Below, in pieces: positions 39,201-46,343 of a stretch of DNA of 64,000 nt. The DNA comes from Alphaproteobacteria bacterium (lineage in GTDB: Bacteria; Myxococcota_A; UBA796; GCA-2862545), in the NCBI GenBank assembly GCA_020632885.1, contig JACKEQ010000027.1, positions 1 to 64,000 of the forward strand. The letters are read 5' to 3'. The position numbers were made by a program, and so were the translations under genes. Each line of letters starts with the position of its first letter. Position 1 is the stretch's first letter. Below the pieces are notes generated by a model that searched no databases, was not told the origin of the DNA, and saw only the letters and a program-made list of their open reading frames with translations.

Positions 39201-40458
39201 GCTGGAGCAAGGCGGCGAGGAGGCCCGGGAGGCCCTCCAGAACGCACACCTCGCGAACCTGGAGCTCGGCGAGCCGCGCACCCTGCTCTCGTCGGAGTCG
39301 CTGAGCGCCTGGGCGCTCCACCGGTCCGCCGTGTTCTCCCAGCGGGGCGAGGAGCTCTGGATCGACGCGTTCAACGACCAGGGCGTGCTCGCCAGCCGGC
39401 CCGTCCGGGTCACGGGGCCCCACGTGCTCCTCGATCTGCAGGCCACCGTCGAGGCCCTGGAGCTCGGCTCCGGCCTGGCGGTGGAGCTGAAGAAGGACGG
39501 CCGGCAGGCGCTCATGGCGGGGTTCTGGGGCCAGGGTGGCGGCGGTCGCGTGAAGGTCTACCAGCACTGCGGCGCGAGTCGGCTCGAGTCGCTCGGGTCC
39601 ACCCGCCTGCTCGGCGAGCCCCACGTGCGGCTGCGGGCCGCCGTGCTGGGTCCGCTCGGCACCCTGCGCTGCCGGAACGAGGTGGACGGCCTGGGACGCT
39701 GGGTGTCGTACCCCGAGCAGCCCATCGAGCCCGGTGACTACACCCTGGTGCTCCGCGTCCTGGGCGAGCGCGACTACAGCCCGCCCACCCGGGTCCGAGC
39801 GCGCCTCGACCGCCTGGCGGGCGTGGGCATCGAGCCTGGCGTCGCGCAGCGGGACGCCCTGGAGATCGCCCGCCAGGCCCACGTGGACGGCGACCCCGTC
39901 CAGGGGCTGGAGCCGCTCTACCAGGCCCTGCTGGACGAGGAGCCCGACGCGCTGCGGGCAGCCCTGGCGGCCACCTGGGCGTCCGGCGACGAGGCCGCCC
40001 TGCGCCGGGTGCTGCGGAGCCACGGTCGCCTGGTCTGCGCGCCCCTCGAGGAGCTGCTGGGCTCCGCGTTCGCGCGGGTCTACTTCGACACCTGGGAGGA
40101 CCCCGCACGCAACCGTCCGGATGCGGCCGAGACCCTCGACGCGCTCCTGAGGCCGGCCCTCGTGTCGATCCCCGCCGACTCGCCCTACGGCGGGCGGCTC
40201 CGGATCTGGCGAGCGCGGCTCCTCCTCGACACGGGCGAGCGCACGGCGGCGCGGGAGCTCGCGCGGAGCGTCGTGGATGCCGGTGTCGTGCCGGCGGACG
40301 ATCTCGTAGAGGCCCACCTGCTCCTCGCGCGCAGCGACCGGTCCACGGAGGCCCGCCTGGGCCACCTGGCGACCGTGGCGTCGCTGCTGCCGGCCCCCGA
40401 GATGCTGGGCGACCGGCTGCAGCACGACCCCGAGCTGCTCGCGCTGATCCGGGACTGA
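36265..40458 (+). CDS. Giant membrane Ser/Thr kinase with FG-GAP-like outer domain
   Basis: 1397 residues. The N-terminal ~75 residues are a helical region that may bind the sigma factor. The kinase domain (78-345) is complete: GNGAMG loop, Lys109, HRDLKPSN (199-206), DFG (219-221). A transmembrane helix (~355-380) follows an Arg-rich stop. Outside are DVDGDGDVEIF, DLDGDGRPELLVG, DFDGDGKPDVAV and DLDGDGDDELMV units, the calcium-binding loops of FG-GAP/VCBS beta-propellers (~540-880), then TPR-like helices to the C-terminus. It looks like a sensor whose extracellular propeller regulates the kinase and, through it, the upstream ECF sigma factor. Confidence 0.85.
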   Translation: MTVTPHQRLAALFEAVCDLSGDELERALSELGEAERRDVLRLLEADRVASAVFGGDRAAGATLLASDIAHQADPSRLGPYRIVGRLGNGAMGVVYDAEQDHPRRRVALKVLHPWMRTEVALDLFRFEAQALGQVQHPGIPAVYQAGESDGVAYLAMERVVGVPLLEWAGRGRTSSTERIAMLVRIAQAVQAAHDTGLIHRDLKPSNILVTADGAPKLLDFGVAANAASRPGSIAGTPAYMSPEQAAGLPVDARSDLHALATLAYELLTGRLPVDPGTLGDMAEAKRVLPPPAHTLLPGLDPDVSAVLDRALAPDPDDRHPSVAAFAADLERVARSEPLPWRPRTPVYLAGRFLRRRRRAVAVASGILGGAVVFALVTAGAARAMETRRQDDARTRLAVAERHIGRALDAGDPHTADRLFRAFVDDPLHQSTSARVEAWLHQADRLEAGGRPGVRDALAEAYMGVERAEDLPAVQVALAHHFHHTSAWASLWQLTTTLTPEARTALREEVLATTVALRRFEELPDDAPDRDFLVQLGNARRLQVDGVDARWVDVDGDGDVEIFTESGGEVVLLDGLGDVRVRFRSPEPTAGIATSSIAAVDGELWVAAGEGKAPGHLYRGRVVDGVWRGEVVAELPAGRVMRLEAIRDDGPLRFVVGMAYPVRGLWVAYPDGRVEVAHASTQALTSDVMSMTQEDLDGDGRPELLVGVGAWAAHDLRVFRWEGERLELMGRKRTGTPGAILVHPGETPKIVVGVSNLQANERLFPPDMPFGPPAGLHVFDWAGGSLRPDGHMLPPLYDHPDTGPEKALENGLLGDFDGDGKPDVAVTLRLFHAMALESLWVVLDVAGERRTWLLAGLRGMDARDLDGDGDDELMVSDGDKSQWILGLRGSDQRLPPHQPVGITNPLPPPPAEADAVVARGWSRARDLAGLGLVQEAAGALTILAGLAEDPRMAGACHLQAARLWEAIDHMEPAATSYAVALEQGGEEAREALQNAHLANLELGEPRTLLSSESLSAWALHRSAVFSQRGEELWIDAFNDQGVLASRPVRVTGPHVLLDLQATVEALELGSGLAVELKKDGRQALMAGFWGQGGGGRVKVYQHCGASRLESLGSTRLLGEPHVRLRAAVLGPLGTLRCRNEVDGLGRWVSYPEQPIEPGDYTLVLRVLGERDYSPPTRVRARLDRLAGVGIEPGVAQRDALEIARQAHVDGDPVQGLEPLYQALLDEEPDALRAALAATWASGDEAALRRVLRSHGRLVCAPLEELLGSAFARVYFDTWEDPARNRPDAAETLDALLRPALVSIPADSPYGGRLRIWRARLLLDTGERTAARELARSVVDAGVVPADDLVEAHLLLARSDRSTEARLGHLATVASLLPAPEMLGDRLQHDPELLALIRD

Positions 40459-40953
40459 CTACCCGTCGGCGAGCGCCTGCACGGCCTTCTGGGCGTCGGA
40501 CGGGTGGTCCACCACACCCTGGGAGCGCACGGTGAGCACGGGCACCTTGGCCTGACGGAGGATCTGCTCGGCCACGCTGCCGAGGAAGAACCGCTTCAGG
40601 CCGGTGCGCCCGTGGGTCCCCAGGACGAGCATGCGGGGCCTGTGCTCGTCGGCGGAGTCGAGCACCGCCTGGACGCACGGGCCCACCCGCACCTCCAGCC
40701 GAACCCCGACACCCTTGGCGCGCAGGGGCTCGGCCAGGGCGTCGAGGGCCTGCCGCGCGTCCGTGACGAGCACGTCCTCCGCGGTGTGCCCGGCGTACCG
40801 GCCGGTCTCGAGGTGGACCTCGGGGGTGACGCCCTCGGGCAGCTCCACGGAGGTCATGAGGATCACGGCCTCCGACAGGGCCGCGGCGAGGCTGCTGGCC
40901 TCCTCCACGACCTGGTACGCGCACCCGGCGGGATCGACGGCGACGAGCAACAT
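40459..40953 (-). CDS. Universal stress protein (UspA domain)
   Basis: 164 residues. Starts MLLVAVDPAG and has the ATP-binding signature GTHGRTGLKRFFLGSVAE, so it belongs to the nucleotide-binding subgroup. It lies 1 nt after the persulfide dioxygenase stop and is probably on the same sigma54 transcript. Confidence 0.85.
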   Translation of the reverse strand: MLLVAVDPAGCAYQVVEEASSLAAALSEAVILMTSVELPEGVTPEVHLETGRYAGHTAEDVLVTDARQALDALAEPLRAKGVGVRLEVRVGPCVQAVLDSADEHRPRMLVLGTHGRTGLKRFFLGSVAEQILRQAKVPVLTVRSQGVVDHPSDAQKAVQALADG

Positions 40954-40954
40954 C

Positions 40955-41821
40955 TCAGGCTTCCTTGGCGAAGATGCCGAGCGGCATCCGGAGGTAGCGG
41001 AGCCCGTTGGACTCCGGCTCGGGCAGGATGCCCGCGTTCGCGTTCACCTGCAGGGACTGGAAGATCAGGCGGGGCGGCGCGAGGGTGGCGTCGCGACCGG
41101 CGCGGAAGCGCACGAAGTCCTCCTCGCTCATGGAGTCGGGCAGGTGGACGTTCCCGGCCTTGCTGGCGCCGACCGTGGTCTCCCACGCGACCTCGCGGCC
41201 GCCGGGCTGGTAGTCGTGACCCACGAACACGCGGGTGGCATCGGGCATCGCGTACAGCCGCTTGATGGACTTGTAGAGGTCGGTGGCCGAGCCGCCCGGG
41301 AAGTCGCACCGACCGGTGCCCTGGTCGGGCATGAAGAGCACGTCGCCGGTGAACACCGCGTCGCGGATCTTGTACGCGTAGCAGGCCGGCGTGTGGCCCG
41401 GGGAGTGGATCGGCTCGATCGTGAGCGAGCCGAAGGACACGGGCTTCCCGTCCTCGAACAGCACGTCCCACTGGGAGCCGTCGGTGGCGAACTCGTCCCC
41501 GAAGTTGAAGATGCCCTTGAAGACGCCCTGCACGACGGAGATCTGGGAGCCGATCCCGATCTGCGCGCCGAGCTCGCGCTTCAGGTGCTGGAAGCCCGAG
41601 AGGTGGTCCGCGTGGGCGTGCGTATCGAGGACGAGGTGGACGTTCAGGTCGTGCTCGCGGCAGTACGCGACCACGCGCTCGGAGGACGTGTCGGAGACCT
41701 CGACGGCGAGGGGGTCGAAGTCCATGACAGGGTCGATCACCACAGCGTCCCGGGTGTCGGGGTCCCACACGACGTAGGTGAGGGTCCAGGTCGCAGGGTC
41801 GAAGAACGCTTGGATGTTCAT
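40955..41821 (-). CDS. Metallo-beta-lactamase persulfide dioxygenase (second copy, no rhodanese)
   Basis: 288 residues. THAHADH at 67-73, SPGHTPACYAY, FTGDVLFMPD and FVGHDYQPGGR give the mononuclear-iron site of the ETHE1/Blh group. Compared with 21017-22057 it lacks the rhodanese domain and has inserts typical of Blh-type enzymes (CDFPGGSATDLYKSI). Expected reaction: glutathione persulfide + O2 to sulfite. ATG has a GGAGG site. A sigma54 promoter lies ~50-60 nt upstream in the shared intergenic region with the YeeE/YedE pair. Confidence 0.85.
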   Translation of the reverse strand: MNIQAFFDPATWTLTYVVWDPDTRDAVVIDPVMDFDPLAVEVSDTSSERVVAYCREHDLNVHLVLDTHAHADHLSGFQHLKRELGAQIGIGSQISVVQGVFKGIFNFGDEFATDGSQWDVLFEDGKPVSFGSLTIEPIHSPGHTPACYAYKIRDAVFTGDVLFMPDQGTGRCDFPGGSATDLYKSIKRLYAMPDATRVFVGHDYQPGGREVAWETTVGASKAGNVHLPDSMSEEDFVRFRAGRDATLAPPRLIFQSLQVNANAGILPEPESNGLRYLRMPLGIFAKEA

Positions 41822-41868
41822 GGTGCCTCCACAGATTGGCTGGCCGTGTTCTGTCTCCACGACGGGTT

Positions 41869-41884
41869 TGCAAGGTGCGGGCCA
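41869..41884 (-). promoter_or_regulatory. sigma54 promoter for the second persulfide dioxygenase gene
   Basis: Minus-strand TGGCCCGCACCTTGCA; one change from TGGCACG, exact spacing to TTGCA. The predicted leader is ~37 nt with a GGAGG site. Confidence 0.75.
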
Positions 41885-42035
41885 GGTCTTCAGACGCGGC
41901 GCTACACCACCGGGAGGGCCCACGGGTGTGGGTGATGCCACACCTCGCCTCGTCCTCCGACCCTCTCGGATCGCACGGTGTGCTTTTGCGCCCTACCATG
42001 GGTGTTGGTTTCCGCACATCCTTGGTCGTCCCATG

Positions 42036-42058
42036 TGTAACGAACTGGTCGCGTTACA
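42036..42058. promoter_or_regulatory. Candidate enhancer dyad between the divergent sigma54 promoters
   Basis: TGTAACG (42036-42042) and CGTTACA (42052-42058) form a perfect 7-bp inverted repeat with a 9-bp spacer. It lies ~150 bp upstream of the minus promoter and ~85 bp upstream of the plus promoter, normal distances for an enhancer. The half-site TGTAAC also occurs in the dyad near activator 1 (TTGTAACAC). Confidence 0.5.
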
Positions 42059-42069
42059 TCAGGTCGATT

Positions 42070-42095
42070 TGAATCGTTTCGGCGAATCGGAATCC
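42070..42095. promoter_or_regulatory. GAATC repeats, motif shared with the SulP2 promoter region
   Basis: TGAATCGTTTCGG at 42070-42082, followed by GAATCGG and GGAATCC. Nearly the same string (TGAATCGTTCGAAT) is on the minus strand at 44147-44160, beside the other sigma54 promoter of this cluster. Possible binding site of activator 2 or of another regulator. Confidence 0.35.
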
Positions 42096-42140
42096 GTACA
42101 AACACGGTGGGTTGTGGTCGATATAGAATGGACATGGGGC

Positions 42141-42156
42141 TGGCGCGGTGCTTGCA
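42141..42156 (+). promoter_or_regulatory. sigma54 promoter for the YeeE/YedE pair
   Basis: TGGCGCGGTGCTTGCA; one change in the -24 element, exact spacing. The predicted start is ~21 nt before the ATG at 42188, with AGGAGG between. Confidence 0.75.
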
Positions 42157-42187
42157 TCACGCCCTGCGGTTCCCAGGAGGTCCCATC

Positions 42188-42616
42188 ATGGAAGGCTTCA
42201 CCCCCTTGTCCGCGCTCGCAGGAGGCGCGCTCATCGGGCTCGCCGCGTCGCTGTTCCTCTACGCCAATGGCCGCATCGCCGGCATCAGCGGCGTGTACAG
42301 CGGGCTGCTCCACCCCAAGGCCGGCGACATCGCCTGGCGGATGGCCTTCGTCGGCGGTCTGCTCGCTGCCGGCGTGATCGGGGGGCTGGTCGAGCCCTCT
42401 GCGATCGGCACGGCCGACAGGTCCGTCGCGGCGACCGCCGCCGCCGGGCTCCTGGTGGGCTTCGGTGTCCGGATGGGGAACGGGTGCACGAGCGGCCATG
42501 GGGTCTGCGGTCTCACCCGGTTCTCCAGGCGGTCCTTCGTGGCCACCCTCGCCTTCATGGGAACGGGGATGCTCACCGCCTCCCTGGTCCAGGCCCTCCG
42601 TGGAGGTGCCCTGTGA
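42188..42616 (+). CDS. YeeE/YedE-family sulfur transporter, first half
   Basis: 142 residues, four to five membrane helices. It carries the family signature GNGCTSGHGVCGLTR with two Cys that line the transport path in thiosulfate transporters of this fold. Full-length YeeE proteins hold two such halves in one chain; here the second half is the next gene, coupled by GTGA. Expected role: import of thiosulfate or other sulfane sulfur. An AGGAGG site precedes the ATG. Confidence 0.85.
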   Translation: MEGFTPLSALAGGALIGLAASLFLYANGRIAGISGVYSGLLHPKAGDIAWRMAFVGGLLAAGVIGGLVEPSAIGTADRSVAATAAAGLLVGFGVRMGNGCTSGHGVCGLTRFSRRSFVATLAFMGTGMLTASLVQALRGGAL

Positions 42617-43119
42617 AGGCGCTCTGGTCGGCCGGTCTCGTCGGCCTGATCTTCGGCCTCGGGCTCATCGTCTCGGGGATGACGCAGGCCGACAAGGTCA
42701 TCGCGTTCCTCGACCTCACGGACAGGTGGGATCCCAGCCTCGCGTTCGTGATGATGGGCGCCATCGGGGTGCACCGCGCGGTGTACGGGTGGATCCTGAA
42801 GAAGCCGAGCCCCCTGTTCGAGGAGCGGTTCGGCATCCCCACGCGCACGGACCTCGACGGCCGGCTGATCGCGGGTGCCGGGCTCTTCGGCGTGGGCTGG
42901 GCCATCGGCGGCTACTGCCCCGGTCCGGGTCTCGTGTCGGCGGCGTCCGGCTCGGGCAGCGCGCTCATCTTCGTGGCCGCGATGACCGGCGGGATGCTCG
43001 CCTTCCACGTCGCCGAGGAGGCCTGGAAGGGTCGGCAGGCGCACAAGGCCGGGTTCAACGGCACCACCGACGGTGGCACCAAGATCGATCCCGACACCGT
43101 GCTGAAGCTGCGGAGCTGA
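42613..43119 (+). CDS. YeeE/YedE-family sulfur transporter, second half (DUF6691-like)
   Basis: 168 residues from a GTG overlapping the previous stop. Four or five membrane helices with the matching signature GVGWAIGGYCPGPGL, one conserved Cys. Together with the upstream product it should rebuild the two-fold symmetric transporter. The hydrophilic C-terminal tail is ~40 residues. It ends 3 nt from the convergent activator gene. Confidence 0.85.
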   Translation: MKALWSAGLVGLIFGLGLIVSGMTQADKVIAFLDLTDRWDPSLAFVMMGAIGVHRAVYGWILKKPSPLFEERFGIPTRTDLDGRLIAGAGLFGVGWAIGGYCPGPGLVSAASGSGSALIFVAAMTGGMLAFHVAEEAWKGRQAHKAGFNGTTDGGTKIDPDTVLKLRS

Positions 43120-43122
43120 CCC

Positions 43123-44109
43123 TCAGGTCAGCCCGTGCTTCTTGAGGCGACGGTAGAGCGTCGGGCGGCTGATCCCCAGCCGCTCGGCCATCTTGCCCCG
43201 GTGCCCGCCCGTGGTGCGGTACGCCTCCACGAGCTCCTCGCGCTCCAGATCCTGGAGCGTGGGGGTGGGCATGGCGATCGGCTCCGCCGCCGGGCTCTCC
43301 TCCGTGTGGGTGCGGGCGTGGAGCTCGGGGGCCAGCTCGTCGAGCTGCAGGACCGGGCCCTCGCCGAGCACGAACGCAGCCTCGAGGTTGTTGCGTAGCT
43401 CGCGGATGTTCCCGGGCCACGCGTACGCCTCCATGGCCTCCCAGGCGTCGGCCGCGATGGCGTGCACCATCCGCCCACCCTCGGCGTTGAACGCGTCGAT
43501 GAAGTGCCACGTCAGCGCCTCGAGGTCGCCCGTCCGCTCCACGAGCCGCGGCAGGTACAGGGTGACCACCCGCAGGCGGTACATGAGGTCCTCGCGGAAC
43601 CGTCCGTCCGCGACCTGCGCCCGGAGCGCCGCGTTGGTCGCGGAGACGATGCGCACGTCGGACTCCTCCTCCACCGTGCCGCCGACCGGCGTGAAGCGCT
43701 TGAGCTGGATCACGCGGAGCAGGCGGGCCTGGAGGTCGATGGGGAGCTCGGCGACCTCGTCGAGGAAGAGCGTGCCGCGGTGTGCGAGCGACAGCAGGCC
43801 CTTCCGGTCGCGGATGGCGCCGGTGAAAGCGCCGCGCACGTGACCGAAGAGCTCACTGGCGAGGAGCTCGGAGGTGAAGGTGGCGCAGTTCACGGCCTGG
43901 AAGGCGTGCCCGGATCGCGGGCTGCACGCGTGCAGGGCGGATGCGACGAGCTCTTTGCCCGTTCCGCTCTCCCCCCGCACGAGGACCGTGGCGTCGCTGC
44001 GGCCGGCCCTGCGGATGAGCTCGAACAGCCGGAGCATCTGGGGGGCCACGGTGACCATGCCGTGGAACGTGGTGGGCGAGAGATCCGGGTGGCGGACGCG
44101 GGGCTCCAT
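43123..44109 (-). CDS. sigma54-dependent activator without receiver domain (activator 2)
   Basis: 328 residues, same architecture as activator 1: Walker A GESGTGKE (46-53), GAFTGA intact (93-98), Walker B TLFLDEVA, Fis-type HTH at the end (RGKMAERLGISRPTLYRRLKKHGL). The recognition helices of the two activators are similar (SRTTLWRRMK versus SRPTLYRRLK), so their sites may overlap in sequence. It is divergent from SulP2 and has an AGGAG site before the ATG. Likely targets are the three sigma54 promoters at 41869, 42141 and 44259. Confidence 0.85.
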   Translation of the reverse strand: MEPRVRHPDLSPTTFHGMVTVAPQMLRLFELIRRAGRSDATVLVRGESGTGKELVASALHACSPRSGHAFQAVNCATFTSELLASELFGHVRGAFTGAIRDRKGLLSLAHRGTLFLDEVAELPIDLQARLLRVIQLKRFTPVGGTVEEESDVRIVSATNAALRAQVADGRFREDLMYRLRVVTLYLPRLVERTGDLEALTWHFIDAFNAEGGRMVHAIAADAWEAMEAYAWPGNIRELRNNLEAAFVLGEGPVLQLDELAPELHARTHTEESPAAEPIAMPTPTLQDLEREELVEAYRTTGGHRGKMAERLGISRPTLYRRLKKHGLT

Positions 44110-44146
44110 GGGGCTCCTGAACGGATGTGTTCGCAGACGAGAGACA

Positions 44147-44160
44147 ATTCGAACGATTCA
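44147..44160. promoter_or_regulatory. Motif shared with 42070-42082
   Basis: ATTCGAACGATTCA, whose complement TGAATCGTTCGAAT matches the intergenic motif at 42070 and contains a TTCGAA palindrome. It lies ~100 bp upstream of the SulP2 sigma54 promoter and ~40 bp upstream of the activator 2 start codon. Confidence 0.35.
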
Positions 44161-44258
44161 GACCCGAAGCTACCACGGGAGCCGTCCTGGCGCCCCCATG
44201 AGGGCACCACCGCACACGGCCTCCGCGATTGTCCGGTTCTCCAGCCGATGAGCAGGCC

Positions 44259-44274
44259 TGGCACGTCCCTTGCT
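44259..44274 (+). promoter_or_regulatory. sigma54 promoter for the second SulP gene
   Basis: TGGCACGTCCCTTGCT, a perfect match to TGGCACG-N4-TTGCW. The predicted start is ~17 nt before the ATG at 44302, leaving room for AGGAGG. Confidence 0.9.
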
Positions 44275-44301
44275 CCAAGCACGGCCATCCAGGAGGTCAC
44301 G

Positions 44302-45993
44302 ATGCCGTCCGCCCTCTCCAGGCACATCCCGCTGCTCGAGCAGCTCCGAACCCGCCAGCCCGGCGACCTGCAGTCCGACGTCATGGCCGGTCTCACGACC
44401 GCCATCATGCTCGTGCCCCAGGGCATGGCGTACGCGATGCTCGCGGGCCTGGATCCGATCGTGGGCCTCTACGCCTCCACCGTCCCGCTCATGATCTACG
44501 GTGCTCTCGGCACCTCGCGGCAGCTCGCGGTCGGGCCGGTGGCGATGGTCTCCCTGCTCGTCGCGAGCGCGGTGGCGCCCCTCGCGAACGGCGATGCTGC
44601 CGTCTACCTCGCCCTCGCGGGCCTCCTCGCGCTCCTGGTCGGAGCGATCCAGTGGGGCATGGGCGTGCTCCGGCTCGGCTTCCTCGTGAAGTTCATGAGC
44701 CACCCGGTCATCGCCGGCTTCACCTCGGCGGCGGCCCTCATCATCGGCCTCTCGCAGCTCTCGCACGTGCTCGGGGTGAAGATCCCGCGCAGCCACCACG
44801 TGCACGAGATCCTGCTCCACGCCATCGAGAAGGTCGACCAGATCCACCCGGCCACCCTGGCCATCGCGCTGACCTCGATGGTCGTGCTCACGGTCCTCAA
44901 GCGCGTCGCCCCGCGGTTCCCGCGCTTCCTGCTCGTCGTGGCGGGCGGCACGCTGGCGGTCTGGGGCCTCGGCCTCGACCAGCAGGGCGTCGCCATCGTC
45001 GGCTCCGTGCCGGGCGGGCTGCCCAGCCCGAGCGTGCCGGCGATGGGCTTCAGCCAGATGACCGCGCTCCTGCCGATGGCCATCACCATCTCGCTCGTGG
45101 GCTTCATGGAGAGCATCTCGGTGGCCAAGGCCTTCGCCCGCTCCGGTCGCTACCCCATCGACGCCGACAAGGAGCTCCAGGCGCTCGGGCTCGCCAACGT
45201 CGCGGGCAGCTTCCTCGGCGCCTACCCCGTCACGGGCGGGTTCTCGCGCACGGCGGTCAACGCCCAGGCCGGCGCCCGGACGGGCCTGGCGGGCATCGTC
45301 ACGGCCGGCGTGGTGGTGCTCACCCTGCTCTTCCTCACCCCGCTCTTCACCTTCCTGCCCAAGGCCGTGCTGGCCGCCATCATCATGACCGCGGTGTTCG
45401 GCCTCATCGACTTCGCGGAGGCGAAGCACCTCTGGCACGTCAGCCGTCCCGACCTGGCGGCCATGGGCGTGACCTTCGTGGCCACCCTGGCCCTCGGCAT
45501 CGAGCAGGGCATCCTCATCGGCGTGGTCGGCTCGCTGCTCTGGTTCGTGTGGAGCACCAGCCGCCCCCACGTCGCCGTCCTCGGACGCCTGCCCGGCACG
45601 AGCATCTACCGCAACGTGGAGCGCTACCCGGAGGCCGAGCAGCTCGAGCATGCGGTCGCCATGCGCATCGACGCCCCCCTGTTCTTCGCCAACACCGCGT
45701 TCCTCGAGACCACGGTGCGCGACCACCTCACCCCCGCCACCCGCCACGTCGTGGTGGACTGCAAGGCCATCGGGTCGGTCGACGCGCAGGCCCTCACCAC
45801 GATCGACGACATCCTGACGGACCTCGAGGACCGCGGGGTGACCGTGTGGCTCGCCGGTGTCCGCGGCCCTGTCCGGGACGCCCTGCACGCCGCTCACATC
45901 TGGGAGCGCATCGGCGAGGACCACATCGTGGAGCGCGTCGCCGAAGCCATGGACGAGGTGGAGAAGGACGGGCGCCCACGCCTGGTCAGCTGA
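44302..45993 (+). CDS. SulP-family sulfate/anion transporter with STAS domain (second copy)
   Basis: 563 residues. SulP signature region (IMLVPQGMAYAMLAGLDPIVGLYAS), 10-12 membrane helices, then a STAS domain (MRIDAPLFFANTAFLETTVRDHL, VVVDCKAIGSVDAQAL). No Cys-rich tail, unlike the copy at 23098-24849. It is driven by its own sigma54 promoter in the second sulfur cluster, so sulfate or sulfite export linked to sulfur oxidation is more likely than assimilation. Confidence 0.9.
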   Translation: MPSALSRHIPLLEQLRTRQPGDLQSDVMAGLTTAIMLVPQGMAYAMLAGLDPIVGLYASTVPLMIYGALGTSRQLAVGPVAMVSLLVASAVAPLANGDAAVYLALAGLLALLVGAIQWGMGVLRLGFLVKFMSHPVIAGFTSAAALIIGLSQLSHVLGVKIPRSHHVHEILLHAIEKVDQIHPATLAIALTSMVVLTVLKRVAPRFPRFLLVVAGGTLAVWGLGLDQQGVAIVGSVPGGLPSPSVPAMGFSQMTALLPMAITISLVGFMESISVAKAFARSGRYPIDADKELQALGLANVAGSFLGAYPVTGGFSRTAVNAQAGARTGLAGIVTAGVVVLTLLFLTPLFTFLPKAVLAAIIMTAVFGLIDFAEAKHLWHVSRPDLAAMGVTFVATLALGIEQGILIGVVGSLLWFVWSTSRPHVAVLGRLPGTSIYRNVERYPEAEQLEHAVAMRIDAPLFFANTAFLETTVRDHLTPATRHVVVDCKAIGSVDAQALTTIDDILTDLEDRGVTVWLAGVRGPVRDALHAAHIWERIGEDHIVERVAEAMDEVEKDGRPRLVS

Positions 45994-46022
45994 CCCACTT
46001 CCTCCCCCTCCGGTCCCCGAGC

Positions 46023-46085
46023 GACCGGTCCTCGGCGAGCCCTCCCCCCCGGGCTCGCGCAGAGGGCCGGTCGTTCTCGTGTTTT
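46023..46085 (+). terminator. Rho-independent terminator after SulP2
   Basis: A two-part hairpin: GACCGGTCCTC (46023-46033) pairs with GAGGGCCGGTC (46062-46072), one G-U pair. The inner stem GCGAGCCC (46035-46042) pairs with GGGCTCGC (46051-46058). The T-rich stretch TTCTCGTGTTTT follows. Confidence 0.75.
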
Positions 46086-46262
46086 CAGACCCCGCGCCGC
46101 GGTGGGTGAAAGTGGGATGCCCCGGAACCCGATCCGCAGGGAAGGCGATCCGGGGATCGTGTGAGCCTGTGGACAGATTCCTGTGCACATGCGTCGTTAT
46201 GATGGTTCCAGGCTACCAATCGACTTCTTCTCGACTGAGGACAAGCTGTGGAAAGTGGATCG

Positions 46263-46304
46263 TGGGAGGGGGTGGGGTGGGTCAGAGTGGTGAGGAGTGG
46301 GAGG
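46263..46304. promoter_or_regulatory. MraZ operator (TGGG repeats)
   Basis: TGGG occurs at 46263 and 46273, and again at 46278, 46288 (TGGT) and 46298, i.e. two series with exact 10-bp period. MraZ autoregulates its cluster by binding TGGG direct repeats spaced one helical turn apart. The array ends 40 nt before the mraZ start. A possible -10 (TATGAT, 46198-46203) lies upstream without a well-spaced -35. Confidence 0.65.
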
Positions 46305-46343
46305 TCATGGTAGATCTCGATCGCCCGAGGAACCGTCCGACCC

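Noticed and set aside
35833..40425. Long minus-strand open frame opposite the sigma factor and giant kinase
   Set aside because: It mirrors the codon structure of well-supported plus-strand genes and has no start signal or domain.
46170..46203. TGGACA and TATGAT considered as a promoter for mraZ
   Set aside because: The spacing is 22 nt, too long for sigma70; only the -10 is plausible, so it is not listed separately.
46169..46258. TGTGGACAG and TGTGGAAAG considered as DnaA boxes / origin
   Set aside because: Only 7 of 9 matches each, two sites, no AT-rich unwinding region and no dnaA or dnaN nearby.
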